DNA from: Rosa chinensis
Taxonomy: Eukaryota > Streptophyta > Magnoliopsida > Rosales > Rosaceae
Length of the DNA stretch: 64,000 bases
Reading direction: 5' to 3'
Assembly: GCF_002994745.2 (NCBI RefSeq)
Contig: NC_037094.1
Span: 65,006,989-65,070,988 of the forward strand
Shown here piece after piece: positions 1 through 10,060 of this stretch. The notes beneath the pieces were generated by a model that did not search any database, was not told the origin of the DNA, and saw only the letters and a program-made list of their open reading frames with translations. The position numbers and the translations under genes were made by a program. Within the stretch, counting starts at the first letter, position 1. Each line of letters starts with the position of its first letter.

Positions 1-1194
1 CTTGAATGATTCAAATGTTTCAGCCTTGTCTTTTAGAAAGTTAACCCAAGTGTACCTTGAGAAGTCATCAACTATCACAAGTATGTATTTCTTACCTCCA
101 ATGCTTTTTGTTTGAGCTGGTCCCATAAGGTCCATATGTAGCAGTTCCAATACTCTTGTGGTAGTGGCAGAGTTTATTGATTTATGAGGAGATCTAGCTT
201 GCTTTCCGGTTTTGTATTCTCCACATATTTTGTCAGTCTTACCGTTTAGTGCTGGTAGTCCTCTAACACATTGCTTAGTGGATAATTTTAGTAGATCCTG
301 ATAGTTTAAATGTCCCAATCTCCTGTGCCATATTTCAAAGGTTTCTTCGGCAGATCTCACAGACAAGCAATCCTGTACATTTAGAAGTTCATTCGATTGA
401 ATGTGATAACAGTTATCTGAAGATCTCTTACATCTCATAATATTTTCTCCCTTTTTATCAAGAATCACACATCTTTGCTTGTTGAACCAAACATCCTCAT
501 AATCATCCGCCAAGTGACTGACACTTATTAGATTTGCAGTTAAACCCTCAACATACAAAACATTTTTTAGATTAGGAATTCCAGGAGTATTGACTGTTCC
601 TCGTGCAAGAATTTTGGCTTTTCTTCCATCACCAAAGGTAACTGATCCAGTTGTGCTTTCATCTTCGAACGAGGTGAACCAAGCTTTGTCTCCAGTCATG
701 TGTCTGGAACAACCACTGTCCACATACCAGAAATCCTTTCGCTTGTCTGCCCATGCAGTGAGTGCTACCAGGCAGGTTGCTTCAATATATGTTGAAGGGT
801 TATCTGTACTTACACTTGTCATGAGACAAACATCACTAATAGAGTTAGTTGAATCAGAGTGATTAGAATGAGTAGTATTCAAATCCTTTCTAATCCAGAC
901 AGGTTTATCTCTATTTTTCATGTTTGCTTTAGTAATTAGGTTAGCCAATTTGTTGATAAGCTCCTTCTGCTCTTTAAGCTCACAATGTAAAGATTTTATA
1001 GATACCTTTTCTTCACTAAAAGGAATTGACTTATGTCTCTCAATGCATCTCGGTCTGATATGTCCTAATTTAACACAGTAATGACATGTAGGAATAAAGG
1101 ATTTAAAGGTTGAGTACCTGTTATGATCAGTCGAAAACATTTGGTTCATTCTTACCTGAGAGACATTCTGAGAAGGTTTTGGTTCCTTGTCAGC
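1..1194 (-). CDS. Ty1-copia pol, N-terminal part, runs off the window start (SIRE-like)
   Basis: Reading on the minus strand from the gag stop, the same frame stays open to base 1. In order I see a second zinc knuckle (CHYCVKLGHIRPRC, near 1085-1044), an aspartic protease motif (WYVDSGCSRHMTG, near 730-690), a GAG-pre-integrase segment (HRRLGHLNYQDLL, near 345) and the start of the integrase core (VIVDDFSRYTW, near 75-45). The rest of integrase, RT and RNase H lie outside the window. A single TGA separates this frame from gag. It may be a decayed arginine codon or a genuine gag/pol boundary. The integrase zinc site looks damaged: a Tyr stands where Cys is expected in CGEY. The motif wording and two-knuckle layout resemble the SIRE/Maximus lineage; lineage assignment is inference. 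Confidence 0.85.
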
Positions 1195-2700
1195 TCATGT
1201 GATATTATCCTTGATGACTTGGGTGACTGGATCACTTTTCTCCACTTTAGAACTTGACTCTCTCACAAAGTGTGTGCCTTTGGAGCTTTCTCTAGAATAT
1301 CCAAGTCCGAATGTATCATGGTGAGCTTTTCCGGAGCTGAACAGTCTGGATGCTGTTGCAGAGCTGATTTCAAATTTTGTGAACTTCTCTTGAGTGGACT
1401 TCAGCTCTTCCTGCAATGATTCATTTTCAGTTAGCAGGTTTAAGTTTAGAGAATGTTGTCCCTTTACCTCAAGTTCAAGAATCTTGATTTTGTTTTTCAG
1501 TTCATCACATTTTATCTTCCAGGTCTGGGAACTTTTGTCACTTTGTGAGTTTTGCAGCTCATCCATGAATTTGTTCCTTTCTTGTTCCCAAGTGTTTTGA
1601 GAAGTCCTCCATTTAAGCTCCAACTTCTCATTCTTAGCCTTCAACATTACAATTTCATCTTCCAAACCTGCATTTTTGATTAGTGTGGCTTTTGACGCTT
1701 TATAGAGTTGTTTGCAGCGGACATTTGTCTCATCATCTGAGAATTCTTCATCACTTTCAGATTCCAGTGAAAGGGACGACACGAAGGCAACATTTTCAAT
1801 CTCCTGATGTTCATCATCACTCCATGTCGAGAGGAGGGATTTATTGTTGCTATTTCCATGCTTCTTGTTACCACAATCAGTAGAAATATGGCCATAGCCA
1901 CCACATTCATAGCATTTTATTCTCCCAGATTTATTTGATCTAAAACTTCCTTTAATGTTGTTATCATTGTTAATAACATTTTTCTTGGGAGCAGTGAAAT
2001 TTTGAGAGGAGGATTTATTTCTAAGGAATTTTTTGAACTCTTTGGTCAGAAGAGCAAGATCAAGTGATTCATCTTCCTCTTCTTTCCCTTTCACAGCCTT
2101 GAAAGCCACACCTTTTGATTTCTTTTCAGGTTTTAGTCTCAGTTCATAAGTTTTCAGATTTCCAATGAGTTCATCCAAAGTGTATTCATCAATGTCAAAA
2201 GAATCCTCTATACTAGTGACTTTAGAGTGAAATTTTTCTGGTAAGGCTCTAAGTATTTTCTTGACCACCTTATCTTCATCAAAGGGGGCACCTAGACTAC
2301 GACATTGACCAGTAATCTTTAGTATTCTACCATGGAAGTCATCCACAGTTTCATCATCTCCCATGGTCATAGTTTCAAATTCATATATCAGACCTTGCAG
2401 TTTTTGTGCACGTACCTTTTTGTTTCCTTCATATGTAGTCTGCAGCAGATCCAAAGCTTGTTTTGCAGTGTCGCAGTGACTAATCCTCGGTTTTTCACGT
2501 TCAGAGAGAGCAGTAAAAATGCTATTTTTGGCTTTGAAGTCGGCTTGAAGATCACGTATTTCTACGTCAGTCCAGTCCTTTCGTGGCTTAGGAATAGAGA
2601 CTGATGAGCCCTCACCTTTAGCTGGGATTATTGGTGTCTTCCAGCCATTTTCCACGATGTTCCATACATGTTCATCTTGCGCATACAAGTATGATTTCAT
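1195..2700 (-). CDS. Ty1-copia gag (nucleocapsid/capsid polyprotein)
   Basis: An intact 501-codon frame starting at ATG 2700. The N-terminal half is a copia gag of the UBN2 type (tryptophan-rich start, conserved YEG and LPEKFHSKV-like segments). A CCHC zinc knuckle, CYECGGYGHISTDC, sits near residues 263-276. The C-terminal third is charged and probably coiled coil (about residues 345-450). Gag packages the element RNA into virus-like particles in the cytoplasm. The next codon after the stop continues in frame into pol. The long coiled-coil tail after the knuckle is typical of SIRE-type gag. Confidence 0.88.
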   Translation of the reverse strand: MKSYLYAQDEHVWNIVENGWKTPIIPAKGEGSSVSIPKPRKDWTDVEIRDLQADFKAKNSIFTALSEREKPRISHCDTAKQALDLLQTTYEGNKKVRAQKLQGLIYEFETMTMGDDETVDDFHGRILKITGQCRSLGAPFDEDKVVKKILRALPEKFHSKVTSIEDSFDIDEYTLDELIGNLKTYELRLKPEKKSKGVAFKAVKGKEEEDESLDLALLTKEFKKFLRNKSSSQNFTAPKKNVINNDNNIKGSFRSNKSGRIKCYECGGYGHISTDCGNKKHGNSNNKSLLSTWSDDEHQEIENVAFVSSLSLESESDEEFSDDETNVRCKQLYKASKATLIKNAGLEDEIVMLKAKNEKLELKWRTSQNTWEQERNKFMDELQNSQSDKSSQTWKIKCDELKNKIKILELEVKGQHSLNLNLLTENESLQEELKSTQEKFTKFEISSATASRLFSSGKAHHDTFGLGYSRESSKGTHFVRESSSKVEKSDPVTQVIKDNIT

Positions 2701-2827
2701 GTATATCTTCCATTGAGTGTACTTTTCGCATCCTCCATCAAACTATGGAGGACTATTAACAGATCCACCAGCAGCTCTATCTCGATGTTGTTCCATCGTC
2801 CTCGCAATCTACTAGAATATTCTAGAA

Positions 2828-2842
2828 CCTGCTCTGATGCCA
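2828..2842 (-). promoter_or_regulatory. Primer-binding site of the SIRE-like copia
   Basis: Minus strand reads TGGCATCAGAGCAGG, one base off the usual copia PBS (TGGTATCAGAGC, complementary to initiator Met tRNA). It lies two bases inside the LTR boundary and 130 bp upstream of the gag start, which fixes the 5' LTR as the sequence beginning at 2845. Confidence 0.8.
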
Positions 2843-2844
2843 AA

Positions 2845-3500
2845 TGAAAATACTAGATGGAACAATAATTGTACAGAACTTTTCACATAAGAATTTATCT
2901 AACGAAAATATAATTCATAACACGGAGAATTGCTGACGCAGTGTAAACCTCTCCACTAAGGAAACTTCACTGTGTGGCTTTTAACGTAGCCAACACGAAA
3001 AGATAATCCAATATGAAACACTAGAGTTTACAGAATACAAGTAGTGTTGTTCTTAACAAACACTTTCACTTAGCAACACATGCTAACTTGTTTTACAACC
3101 GTTCTAACTTCTAATCCACAATTCTAGATAATCTATCTTCAACTTTCCTTGCTCTCGCATGAATCACTGATCTTGAGAGTAAATATGAATGATCATGCAA
3201 TGGAAATACATGAAACAGGTAAAGAAGGTTTTTCAAAAATGATTTGAACAAGTAGTTCAAAAGTGGACGATTTTATGCATACAAAAACCCTACTTCAAAC
3301 TTTAGTTTTTGAGGCCTTTTATAAGGGAGAAATACTCCCCCTTAATCGAATCTTGTCTTAATTATCACTTAAGATAAATTTAGGAAGGTTTAAACTGTTT
3401 TTGAATATACAAACAAAACTTTCCTAACCAAGATCAATCAATATCTTAAATTGATATGCATGATAAAAACTCTTTAATGCAAATGAGAATATTGAATCAA
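2845..3500 (-). repeat. 5' LTR of the SIRE-like copia, far edge not resolved
   Basis: In plus coordinates the LTR starts with TGAAAATACTAG next to the PBS. A minus-strand TATA box (TTATAAAAGG, 3315-3324) lies about 480 bp from the inner edge, so R-U5 would be roughly 450 bp. The partner LTR is outside the window, so the outer CA end cannot be fixed; 3500 is a nominal value and the true end may lie anywhere up to about 3.8 kb. Confidence 0.6.
3315..3324 (-). promoter_or_regulatory. TATA box in the SIRE-like LTR
   Basis: Minus strand TTATAAAAGG inside the LTR, correctly oriented to transcribe gag and pol. Confidence 0.5.
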
Positions 3501-4955
3501 TCTAACCAATATGCATATCAATTAAAATCATGCAAAATGATATGGACTGAATACCATATTTGAACTCAAGATCAGTGAATCAATTATGCTTGATCTTCTC
3601 TTCATGATCCAATTCTGTGATCTTCCTCTTTGTGATCCAAGTCCACTTCATCTTTTGTTTTCCTTATGACAATGGGAAATCATGCATTGAATGGTTATAG
3701 CCCAATATACTTACAAGGCCTGATGATCTGAACTAGATTTCCACTTGGTTCTTTTGTGGAGATGGACTGGGTGAGAAGGGTGTGCAATATCTTATCATTT
3801 TAAAGACAATTTTCACTTTTTGATACGCTTGAGGTTGAGCTCAAGTATTGTATGTAAAACTATTGGGACCTAGTTTAAACCACAACTGCATGCTCAGACA
3901 AACTACGGTTATACTTGTCAAACAAGGATTTTAGGGCTAAGAGTTTAGTTCTTTGATGCATCATTCTGGTCTTTGACCATTCATGAATTGGATGACTTCT
4001 TATTTTTCCCTTTCGTTTTTCTTTTTTTTCTTTATTTCTTTATTTAGTGTTCGTGGTCAATAAATAAATCAAGTCCTTTACAATTAATTTCATCAAGACT
4101 GTTTGCTATTATCCTATAGAGGAGCTTAAATTATTCAACTCCAAACATATTCAAACCGCAATTGACGACCCATTCAGATTTGTAGCCCCGCAGAAGAGAA
4201 GAAATTGGTTTTTTTTTTTTCCTGTGGTTTCAGTTTTCGTACGTACGCTATCCCAGGCAGCAATTGGGACTTTATTATAAGAACTACAAATCCAAATTGG
4301 AATATTCAACATACATAATATTATGGCTACTCCTCCTTCCACGCGCGTACTCAGGCCACCTACTTCTTCCAGCACATTACTTAGGTTTCTGGGGACACCG
4401 AGTCCCAGTGGTGGAGCAATGTTGGGACATGGTGGTTTCTGTGTCTCAATAATTATATATAGATCTTAGTTTGTCTATTATATGATTAGGTAATTCACCC
4501 GGAGCGGTAAGGCCTAGTCACCCAGAGAGATGAGTTTTGAATGAGAAATTTTATATACACATCTCTATTTACTAAATACACATCCATAATTTTTTTTTTC
4601 ATCATCTTCCTTAAACTTCCTCTTCCGCCCTTCTTTCTTATTAGAAAACTTTTATTTACACATCTATTTACTTGTGTTTTTATTCAATTTTCCAATTTTC
4701 CTTTTAAACTTCATCTTTTAAAACAATTAAACGCACTACATCTATTTATTAAATCGACCATCCTCCACCTCGTCCTCGCATCACCTCTACCACACCACCA
4801 CCTTTGATGCCGCCAGTTGTTCACATTGTTGAATGTAAATTGGATGGAATAGAGTCCATCTTTAGGTTTCAATCTTCATAAATACACCTCTGGGTTGATT
4901 TTGATCCAAACATAAATAGAGAATAATACAACAATTGGATTAAAATGTTTGATAG
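3501..4955. other. AT-rich stretch without recognised gene
   Basis: May include the rest of the U3 of the SIRE-like LTR up to about 3.8 kb. Short open frames at 4151-4452 and 4541-4807 show no protein family I know and no codon structure. I see no tRNA or clear repeat ends. Confidence 0.5.
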
Positions 4956-5660
4956 ATTATTAAATAATTAAGAGTTAAATACTGTTTACTCCTTATACTT
5001 ATAGGGTTTCATTGTTTCAGTCCCTGACATTCGAATTTCACCTAAAAGCTCCTCAAACTCTCAATTTCCTCCCAATTAGTCCCTGCCGTCAAGCTCCGTC
5101 CAAATTGTCAGTTAAATTGCTGACGTGGCATCTATTTCACGTCAAAATGTCTATTTTACCCTCAGCACTGATTATATTTTATTTTTTAATTTTTTTTCTC
5201 TCTGTCTTTTTTCCTTTTTTTCTTTTTACCCTCTTCTTCTTCCACCATGTCCCTACTGGCTTTCTCTTGCTCCTCTCTGATCTCTTCTCTCTCTAATTTG
5301 ACCTCATTACTCTTTGATTCGATCTCTTCAAGGTCAACACCAAAACCAACAACATCCACATCGCAGTACTCGACCCACTTTCTTAACCAAATCCCATAAC
5401 CCAGATGCAAATCTCCTTACCCATCTCACAAATCCATCTTCTACACTTGAGAAGCTTGAATGCCATGCTTCAGTTGGTCATGGGGATGATGTATAGTTTT
5501 TGCCATTTATATCTCCCACATCTCTTTCAAGAAAAACAATGAAGATCTGAAAGTAGCTGGAAAACCCATTTCATGAAGACATTCCTAATCAGTCAGCTAC
5601 TAAAGAAAACCCATTTCATGCTGGTTTTTTCTGAACTCCGAGTCCTGAAGCTACGATCTG

Positions 5661-5898
5661 ATGGCGGCGCGGACAATGGCCACCACGGTCGGAGCTGCTG
5701 TGATTCTGTACTACATGTTTGGCTAGAGAGCGTCGTCGAAACACTACGACGACGACAATCGGAACGGAGATTTCTCCAAGTTGAGATCGGCGAGGAGGAG
5801 GCTTTCTCGGTGACCGACTTAGGCACCACGTGGATCCAGTCAATGTCCACCTTGTCCAATACGCTGTGTTTCACTTACTCTGAAACTCTAGGCAAATG
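5661..5898 (+). pseudogene. Captured 5' fragment of a class-3 lipase-like gene
   Basis: From ATG 5661 the frame encodes an alanine-rich start with a short hydrophobic segment (VGAAVILYY), then GDFSKLRSARRRLSR. After a frameshift near 5815 it continues with TLSNTLCFTYSETLGK and stops. This order (hydrophobic N-terminus, SARRRLSR, FTYSETLGK) matches from memory the N-terminus of plant alpha/beta lipases of the Lipase_3 N-terminal family. The catalytic region is absent. In-frame stops follow YYMFG and LSR, so it is a broken copy inside MULE-1. Family assignment is by recall and would need a protein search. Confidence 0.5.
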
Positions 5899-5899
5899 A

Positions 5900-6343
5900 C
5901 TGATCGACGACTCTAATCTTTCCACCACTACCACCACGACCTCCTCGTCCCCCGCCGCGACTCGGAATGCTCCGACCGCCTCCCCCTGCAAAGACATATC
6001 TGAATCGGTATCGGGCTGGACCGATTCGTGAAGGTAAGAATATGAGGAGTTGTAAAGATTTGGACTTTGTTGGATTTGATCAATTTGGTTTAGGTTGAGG
6101 TTGGTATTGATAGGGATTTGATTTGGTTTAGGGGAAGGTAAGTATCTGAGGATGGTTTGGTTAGGGATTTGGTTTGGATTTTCGCTGATTTCATAATCGT
6201 CGGTGATGAGCATGGCGAAGCATCCAACATCTTCGAGCTCCATGAGGTGATGGCGAGCAAGTCCAGATTCTCCTCCTCCTTTAGTTGAAAGAAGAATTTG
6301 GAGAGAGAGCTGGGTTTGTTTTTGGAAGAAGAAGACAAAGAGG
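5900..6343 (-). other. Possible captured coding segment, unrecognised
   Basis: Two overlapping minus-strand frames (6338-6090 and 6243-5875) start with a serine/lysine-rich region and continue through an Asn/Pro/Gln-rich stretch to an acidic/valine-rich run. Base composition is more GC-rich than the flanks, as in captured exons. I cannot assign a family. It may be a third acquired piece within MULE-1 or simple-sequence open frame. Confidence 0.3.
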
Positions 6344-6374
6344 AGGAGAGAAAGTTGGAAGAAGAAAAAAGAAA

Positions 6375-8033
6375 TGATTAATTTCAGTTTACACCCTGAG
6401 GTTTGGGGGTGTCATCATGTCACCCCTCTATTCTCAATTTTGATTTTTTACCCCCCAAACTTTCCAATTTCAATCAGTCGTGTCCAATTTCTCCTATTCC
6501 TTCCAAATTGGACGTTAACTCTGACAATTGGACCCACTTTGAGGGCTAAAATGGTCATTTAAAGAGAAAAAAAAAAAAACTCACTCTCACTTTCGGGGTT
6601 TCTCTCTCTTCTCCAAATCCCCCCCTCTCTCTCTCTCTCTCTCACTTCTACAACTCTCTCTCTCTCTCTCTCTCTCTGATATGCAACTCCAAGAATGGAA
6701 ATCGAAACCCAAACAAAGTAACCACTCTCACTCCCTCCATTTAAAACCCACCACACTTCAAAAACCCACTTCAAAATTTTTCATCTTTCCTTATTCTTCC
6801 CCTTATGGGCTGCACGACGTCCAAATTGGACAACGAGGACACTGTGCGGCGGTGCAAGGACCGACGCCGTTTAATGAAAGACGTTGTCTTTGCCCGCACC
6901 CACACCGACTACTGCCGCCACCCACACCGACTACTGCCGCTCCCTTCGCCTCACCGACTCCTCCCTCTCCATCTCCGACAACAACCCCTCCTCCACTCCC
7001 CTAAGTCAAAACTCGAACTTCACTAGAGGCTGATTTCCGACAGCCTTTCAGGCGAACTCGACGTACTCCAGCAAGCCGTCGCAGGCCTCCTCCGTGTGGA
7101 ATTGGGAGAATTTCTACCCTCCGTCGCCGCCTGACTCCGAATTCTTCAACCAGAGAGAGCAGGAGTCCAAGAAATCCCACCACCTTGACGATTCCGACGA
7201 CAATACCGAGCCGGAAACCAAAACCGAGGCATTGAAGTACAACTACTTCCACAACATGCCCAAATCCCAACCCACCGCCCGCCAAAACCACTCGTATTCT
7301 CAGTCGGAGAAGTACGCCCAATCCGAAACCGAGAGATCAGAGTACGATTTCTTCGTCCCCAACCGTAACCCTAAAGCTCCGACCAAGACTCAGTCGGAGA
7401 AGTACGCTCAGTCAGAGAGAGAAGAGGTTCATTGCAGCGAGTGGGGCGATCACGATCGCTACAGCACCATGAGCTCGTTTGAAAACGAAGACGAAGACAG
7501 GGATTCGAGATCCTAGATTCGACAGGGATTCCCACTCTCTCTCAGACAGAAGAACGGTAGGAGCTGCACGACGGTGTAGCCCTTCTACTTGGCCATTGAC
7601 TCGGCCACCGAGGCTTCAATTACAATCTGGGTCGGTCCATTTTCTGGGAGAGGTGGTGGTGTTTCGGGTCGACCTGGGTTTTGGGAGTGGGGGATTGGTT
7701 ATTGGGATCAGAGTGAGGATTCGAGAGATGAGGAGGAAGAGCGAAGAGAGGGAATGGGTGCAAATTTGATTTTTGGAGTTGCTGAGAGAGAGAGAGAGAG
7801 AGAGAGAAACCCCGAAAGTGAGAGAGAGTTTTTTTTTTTCTCTTGAAATGACCATTTTAGCCCTCAAAGTGGGTCTGATTGTCAGAGTTAAAGTCCAATT
7901 TGGACGGAATAAGAGAAATTGGACACGGCTGATTGAAATTGGAAAGTTTGGGGGGTAAAAATTCAAAATTGAGAATAGAGAGGGTGACATGATGACGCCC
8001 CCAAAACTCAGGGGGGTAAACTGAAATTAATCT
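6375..8033. mobile_element. Inverted-repeat element nested in MULE-1 (Pack-MULE-3)
   Basis: Ends TGATTAATTTCAGTTTA (6375) and its inverted partner ending at 8033. The inverted repeats run about 240 bp and include a shared GTCATCATGTCACCC block, a CCAATTT/AAATTGG block and (GA)n/(CT)n tracts (6620-6680; 7787-7807). Possible 9-bp TSDs AAAAAGAAA / AAAAAAAAA are low complexity and not decisive. The cargo is a DUF630/DUF632 gene fragment at 6805-7515. No transposase. Confidence 0.7.
6805..7515 (+). pseudogene. Captured first-exon fragment of a DUF630/DUF632 (NRG2/REL2-like) gene
   Basis: ATG 6805 opens with [20 protein letters not shown], the diagnostic N-terminus of plant DUF630/DUF632 proteins, with Gly2/Cys3 available for myristoylation and palmitoylation. 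That frame degenerates after about residue 36. From 7094 another frame carries [13 protein letters not shown], then an acidic linker and [15 protein letters not shown], which are the next landmarks of the same family. The copy is therefore frameshifted, stops at 7514, and lacks the DUF632 helical domain. Intact relatives (for example NRG2 in nitrate signalling) act at the membrane or in the nucleus. A repeated QSEKYAQSE motif (7303-7325; 7392-7414) is visible. Confidence 0.8.
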
Positions 8034-8485
8034 AAAAAAAAAAAAGCAGAGAAATTTAAAATTAAAAAAAAAAAATCAGTGAGGATAAAATAGATATTTT
8101 GGTGTGAAATGGATGCCACTTCAGCAATTTAAATGAAAATTTGGATGGAGCTTGACGGCAGGGACTAATTGGGAGGAAATTGAGAGTTTGAGGAGTTTTT
8201 AAGTGAAATTCGAATGTCAGGGACTGAAACGACGAAGTATAGGGAGTAAACAGTATTTAACTCAATAATTAAATACTATTTAGTCCTATAACTTTTACCC
8301 AAAAAATAGTTCAGTCCATGTTCTTCTAATTTCACATGTTTAATTTTTGTACTTAATTATCAATTTTGGACCAATAGGTCCATTCCGTTACACTCCGTCC
8401 AAAAAATCCGTTAACTTGCTGACGTGACAATCCTTCCAAATCAAAAAGTCTATTATACCGTCACTTTTTTTTTTTTGTCAATCTG

Positions 8486-9382
8486 TTTATCTCTTCTTCC
8501 TTCTTCCAGATCTCTCTTCTCCAGAAACCTCAACACGAGATGAGCTACAACCTTCCCCTTCTCCTTCAAAACCCTAACCATCTCGCTCACCCTAAACCCT
8601 AATCAACCGCCAATTTCAAGTGAACCCCAACCGGCCTCGTTGGGCTAGAAGCCTCAACACAACACTGCCAAACCCCAAAAGGCCTCGGCGGAGGAGTGCT
8701 CTGTGATGGAGTAACTGTTTGGAGCTCCAATTCGAACCCGAAATCGAGGCCGAGAGAGAAGATGATCTGATTTGGGCTCCCATGCTTTCCGATCAGGAGG
8801 TGAGCTCGGGTATGTTTTGCCATCGTTGTACCATTTCTTGTGCGATGGTTAGAACTCCCTTTTTGTTCCAATTTAAAATTTGATTACATGTTGGATAGGT
8901 TGTTGATTCTTAGAGGAAGACTAAGAATTTATTAGAGAGCTCATTGAAATTTGAGGATTGGCTCAGAAGCTTTGGTTGAGAGAAGTATGAACTTGAGTGT
9001 ATCAAAGTTGAAATCTTTGAGCTACAGTCGCTGCCATTTTTAATGACAATGTAAGGGATTTGAATTTGAGGAAAAATTTTGGTTTGGTGGGTCGATAAAT
9101 GACGGGGAGAAGACGGATGAAGGTTTTGTTCATGATCTTATGATCCTGAAATTGGATGGTTGGGATTAGATTACAACAAAAACCAGATCTCAGTCTGCTT
9201 CAATCCTAGAAACCAATGAAAAAGAAATGGATGAAGAAGAAGACCCAGATGCCCAAGTTCAAGACTTGACCATTCGAGAACATTACTTGTCCATTCCAAG
9301 GTTTTAGAGGTATACAACTTTCAATTTCCTTGATACCCTTTTTGTACATTACAAAATTAAAGTTGTTTCCGTGTTTATTTGA
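8486..9382. other. MULE-2 interior, no gene recognised
   Basis: Starts with a CT-rich leader-like segment with CCCTAACC and CCCTAAACCC motifs (8500-8610), then AT-rich sequence. A short plus-strand frame near 9229-9306 (MDEEEDPDAQVQDLTIREHY) ends in a stop. It looks like part of an exon, but I do not recognise it. Confidence 0.4.
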
Positions 9383-9387
9383 TAGTT

Positions 9388-9856
9388 GTTGATATCACTT
9401 ATACCATATACTGCCAAGCATAAGCAACGACCTCATAGGTGGGCCCCATGACATGGCTAGCCCCGCCTATGGCATGCATCCGGGTAGACTGACACCCGAG
9501 CTACCCTACCATGGTGGAGGTCGGCCAGTACCTCGTAGGGAGGCCACCTTCCCATGCTCTCCAAAAGGCTTCAAGAGAAGCAATATGTGTATTATTGTCC
9601 CACATCGAGAATATGTAAATGGAAGGGGACTCATTTAGCTATAAAAGGGAGTCCACCCCTTCTTAGGGGGGGGGGGGGGATCCATGATCCCCACACTCGT
9701 ATCACTACAAAGGTCACTTGACCTCACTCATAGTAAAATATCTAAGTGGACGTAGCCTTGCCTCAAGGGCAAGGTGAACCACTATACATGCCTATGTCAC
9801 TATCTCTCTCTTGATCATGCTTCTTACTTTAGGTCCCGTATTCTCACACAGAAACA
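9388..9856 (+). repeat. 5' LTR of the LARD-like element
   Basis: 469 bp, TG...CA ends. Contains a TATA box (CTATAAAAGG, 9639-9648), a G-run at 9666-9680 and the palindrome GGGCCCC near 9440. Immediately followed by TTAGCGCTAGAAGGAGGG (9857-9874), a likely primer-binding region. Confidence 0.88.
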
Positions 9857-9939
9857 TTAGCGCTAGAAGGAGGGTCCCTAGGTTTGGGTATGAACCTTTG
9901 ACCCTGAGAAAGGTACAGGTACCACAAGTCAGCGGGTAC

Positions 9940-10060
9940 TATGAGCTTCCGGGTACATGAGTCAACGGGGACATGAACTTCCAGGTACATGAGTCAGCGG
10001 GGACATGAGCTTCCGGGTACATGAGCCAGCAAGTATATGATCCTCCGGGTACTACAAGTC
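9940..10060 (+). repeat. Short tandem repeat with GGTACATGAGTCAGC units
   Basis: Imperfect direct repeats of about 18-37 bp: variants of GGTACATGAG-TCA-GCGGGGACATGA-CTTCC occur at about 9950, 9965, 9985, 10005 and 10017. They lie just inside the 5' LTR of the LARD-like element. Confidence 0.7.

Larger units (their letters stand above)
4972..8263. mobile_element. MULE-1, Pack-MULE inserted in the end of MULE-2
   Basis: Terminal inverted repeats of about 190 bp: 4972-5165 (GAGTTAAATACTGTTTACTCC) and the reverse complement at about 8080-8263. The 9-bp TSD AATAATTAA stands at 4963-4971 and 8264-8272. No transposase. Cargo: a lipase-like gene fragment at 5661-5898, an unrecognised minus-strand reading region at 5900-6340, and a further inverted-repeat element from 6375. 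Its outermost 15-20 bp resemble the MULE-2 termini, so the two belong to related families. Confidence 0.85.

Noticed and set aside
5186..5410. Highly charged minus-strand frame (Glu/Lys-rich)
   Set aside because: It is a translation of CT-rich simple sequence in the MULE-1 terminal region.
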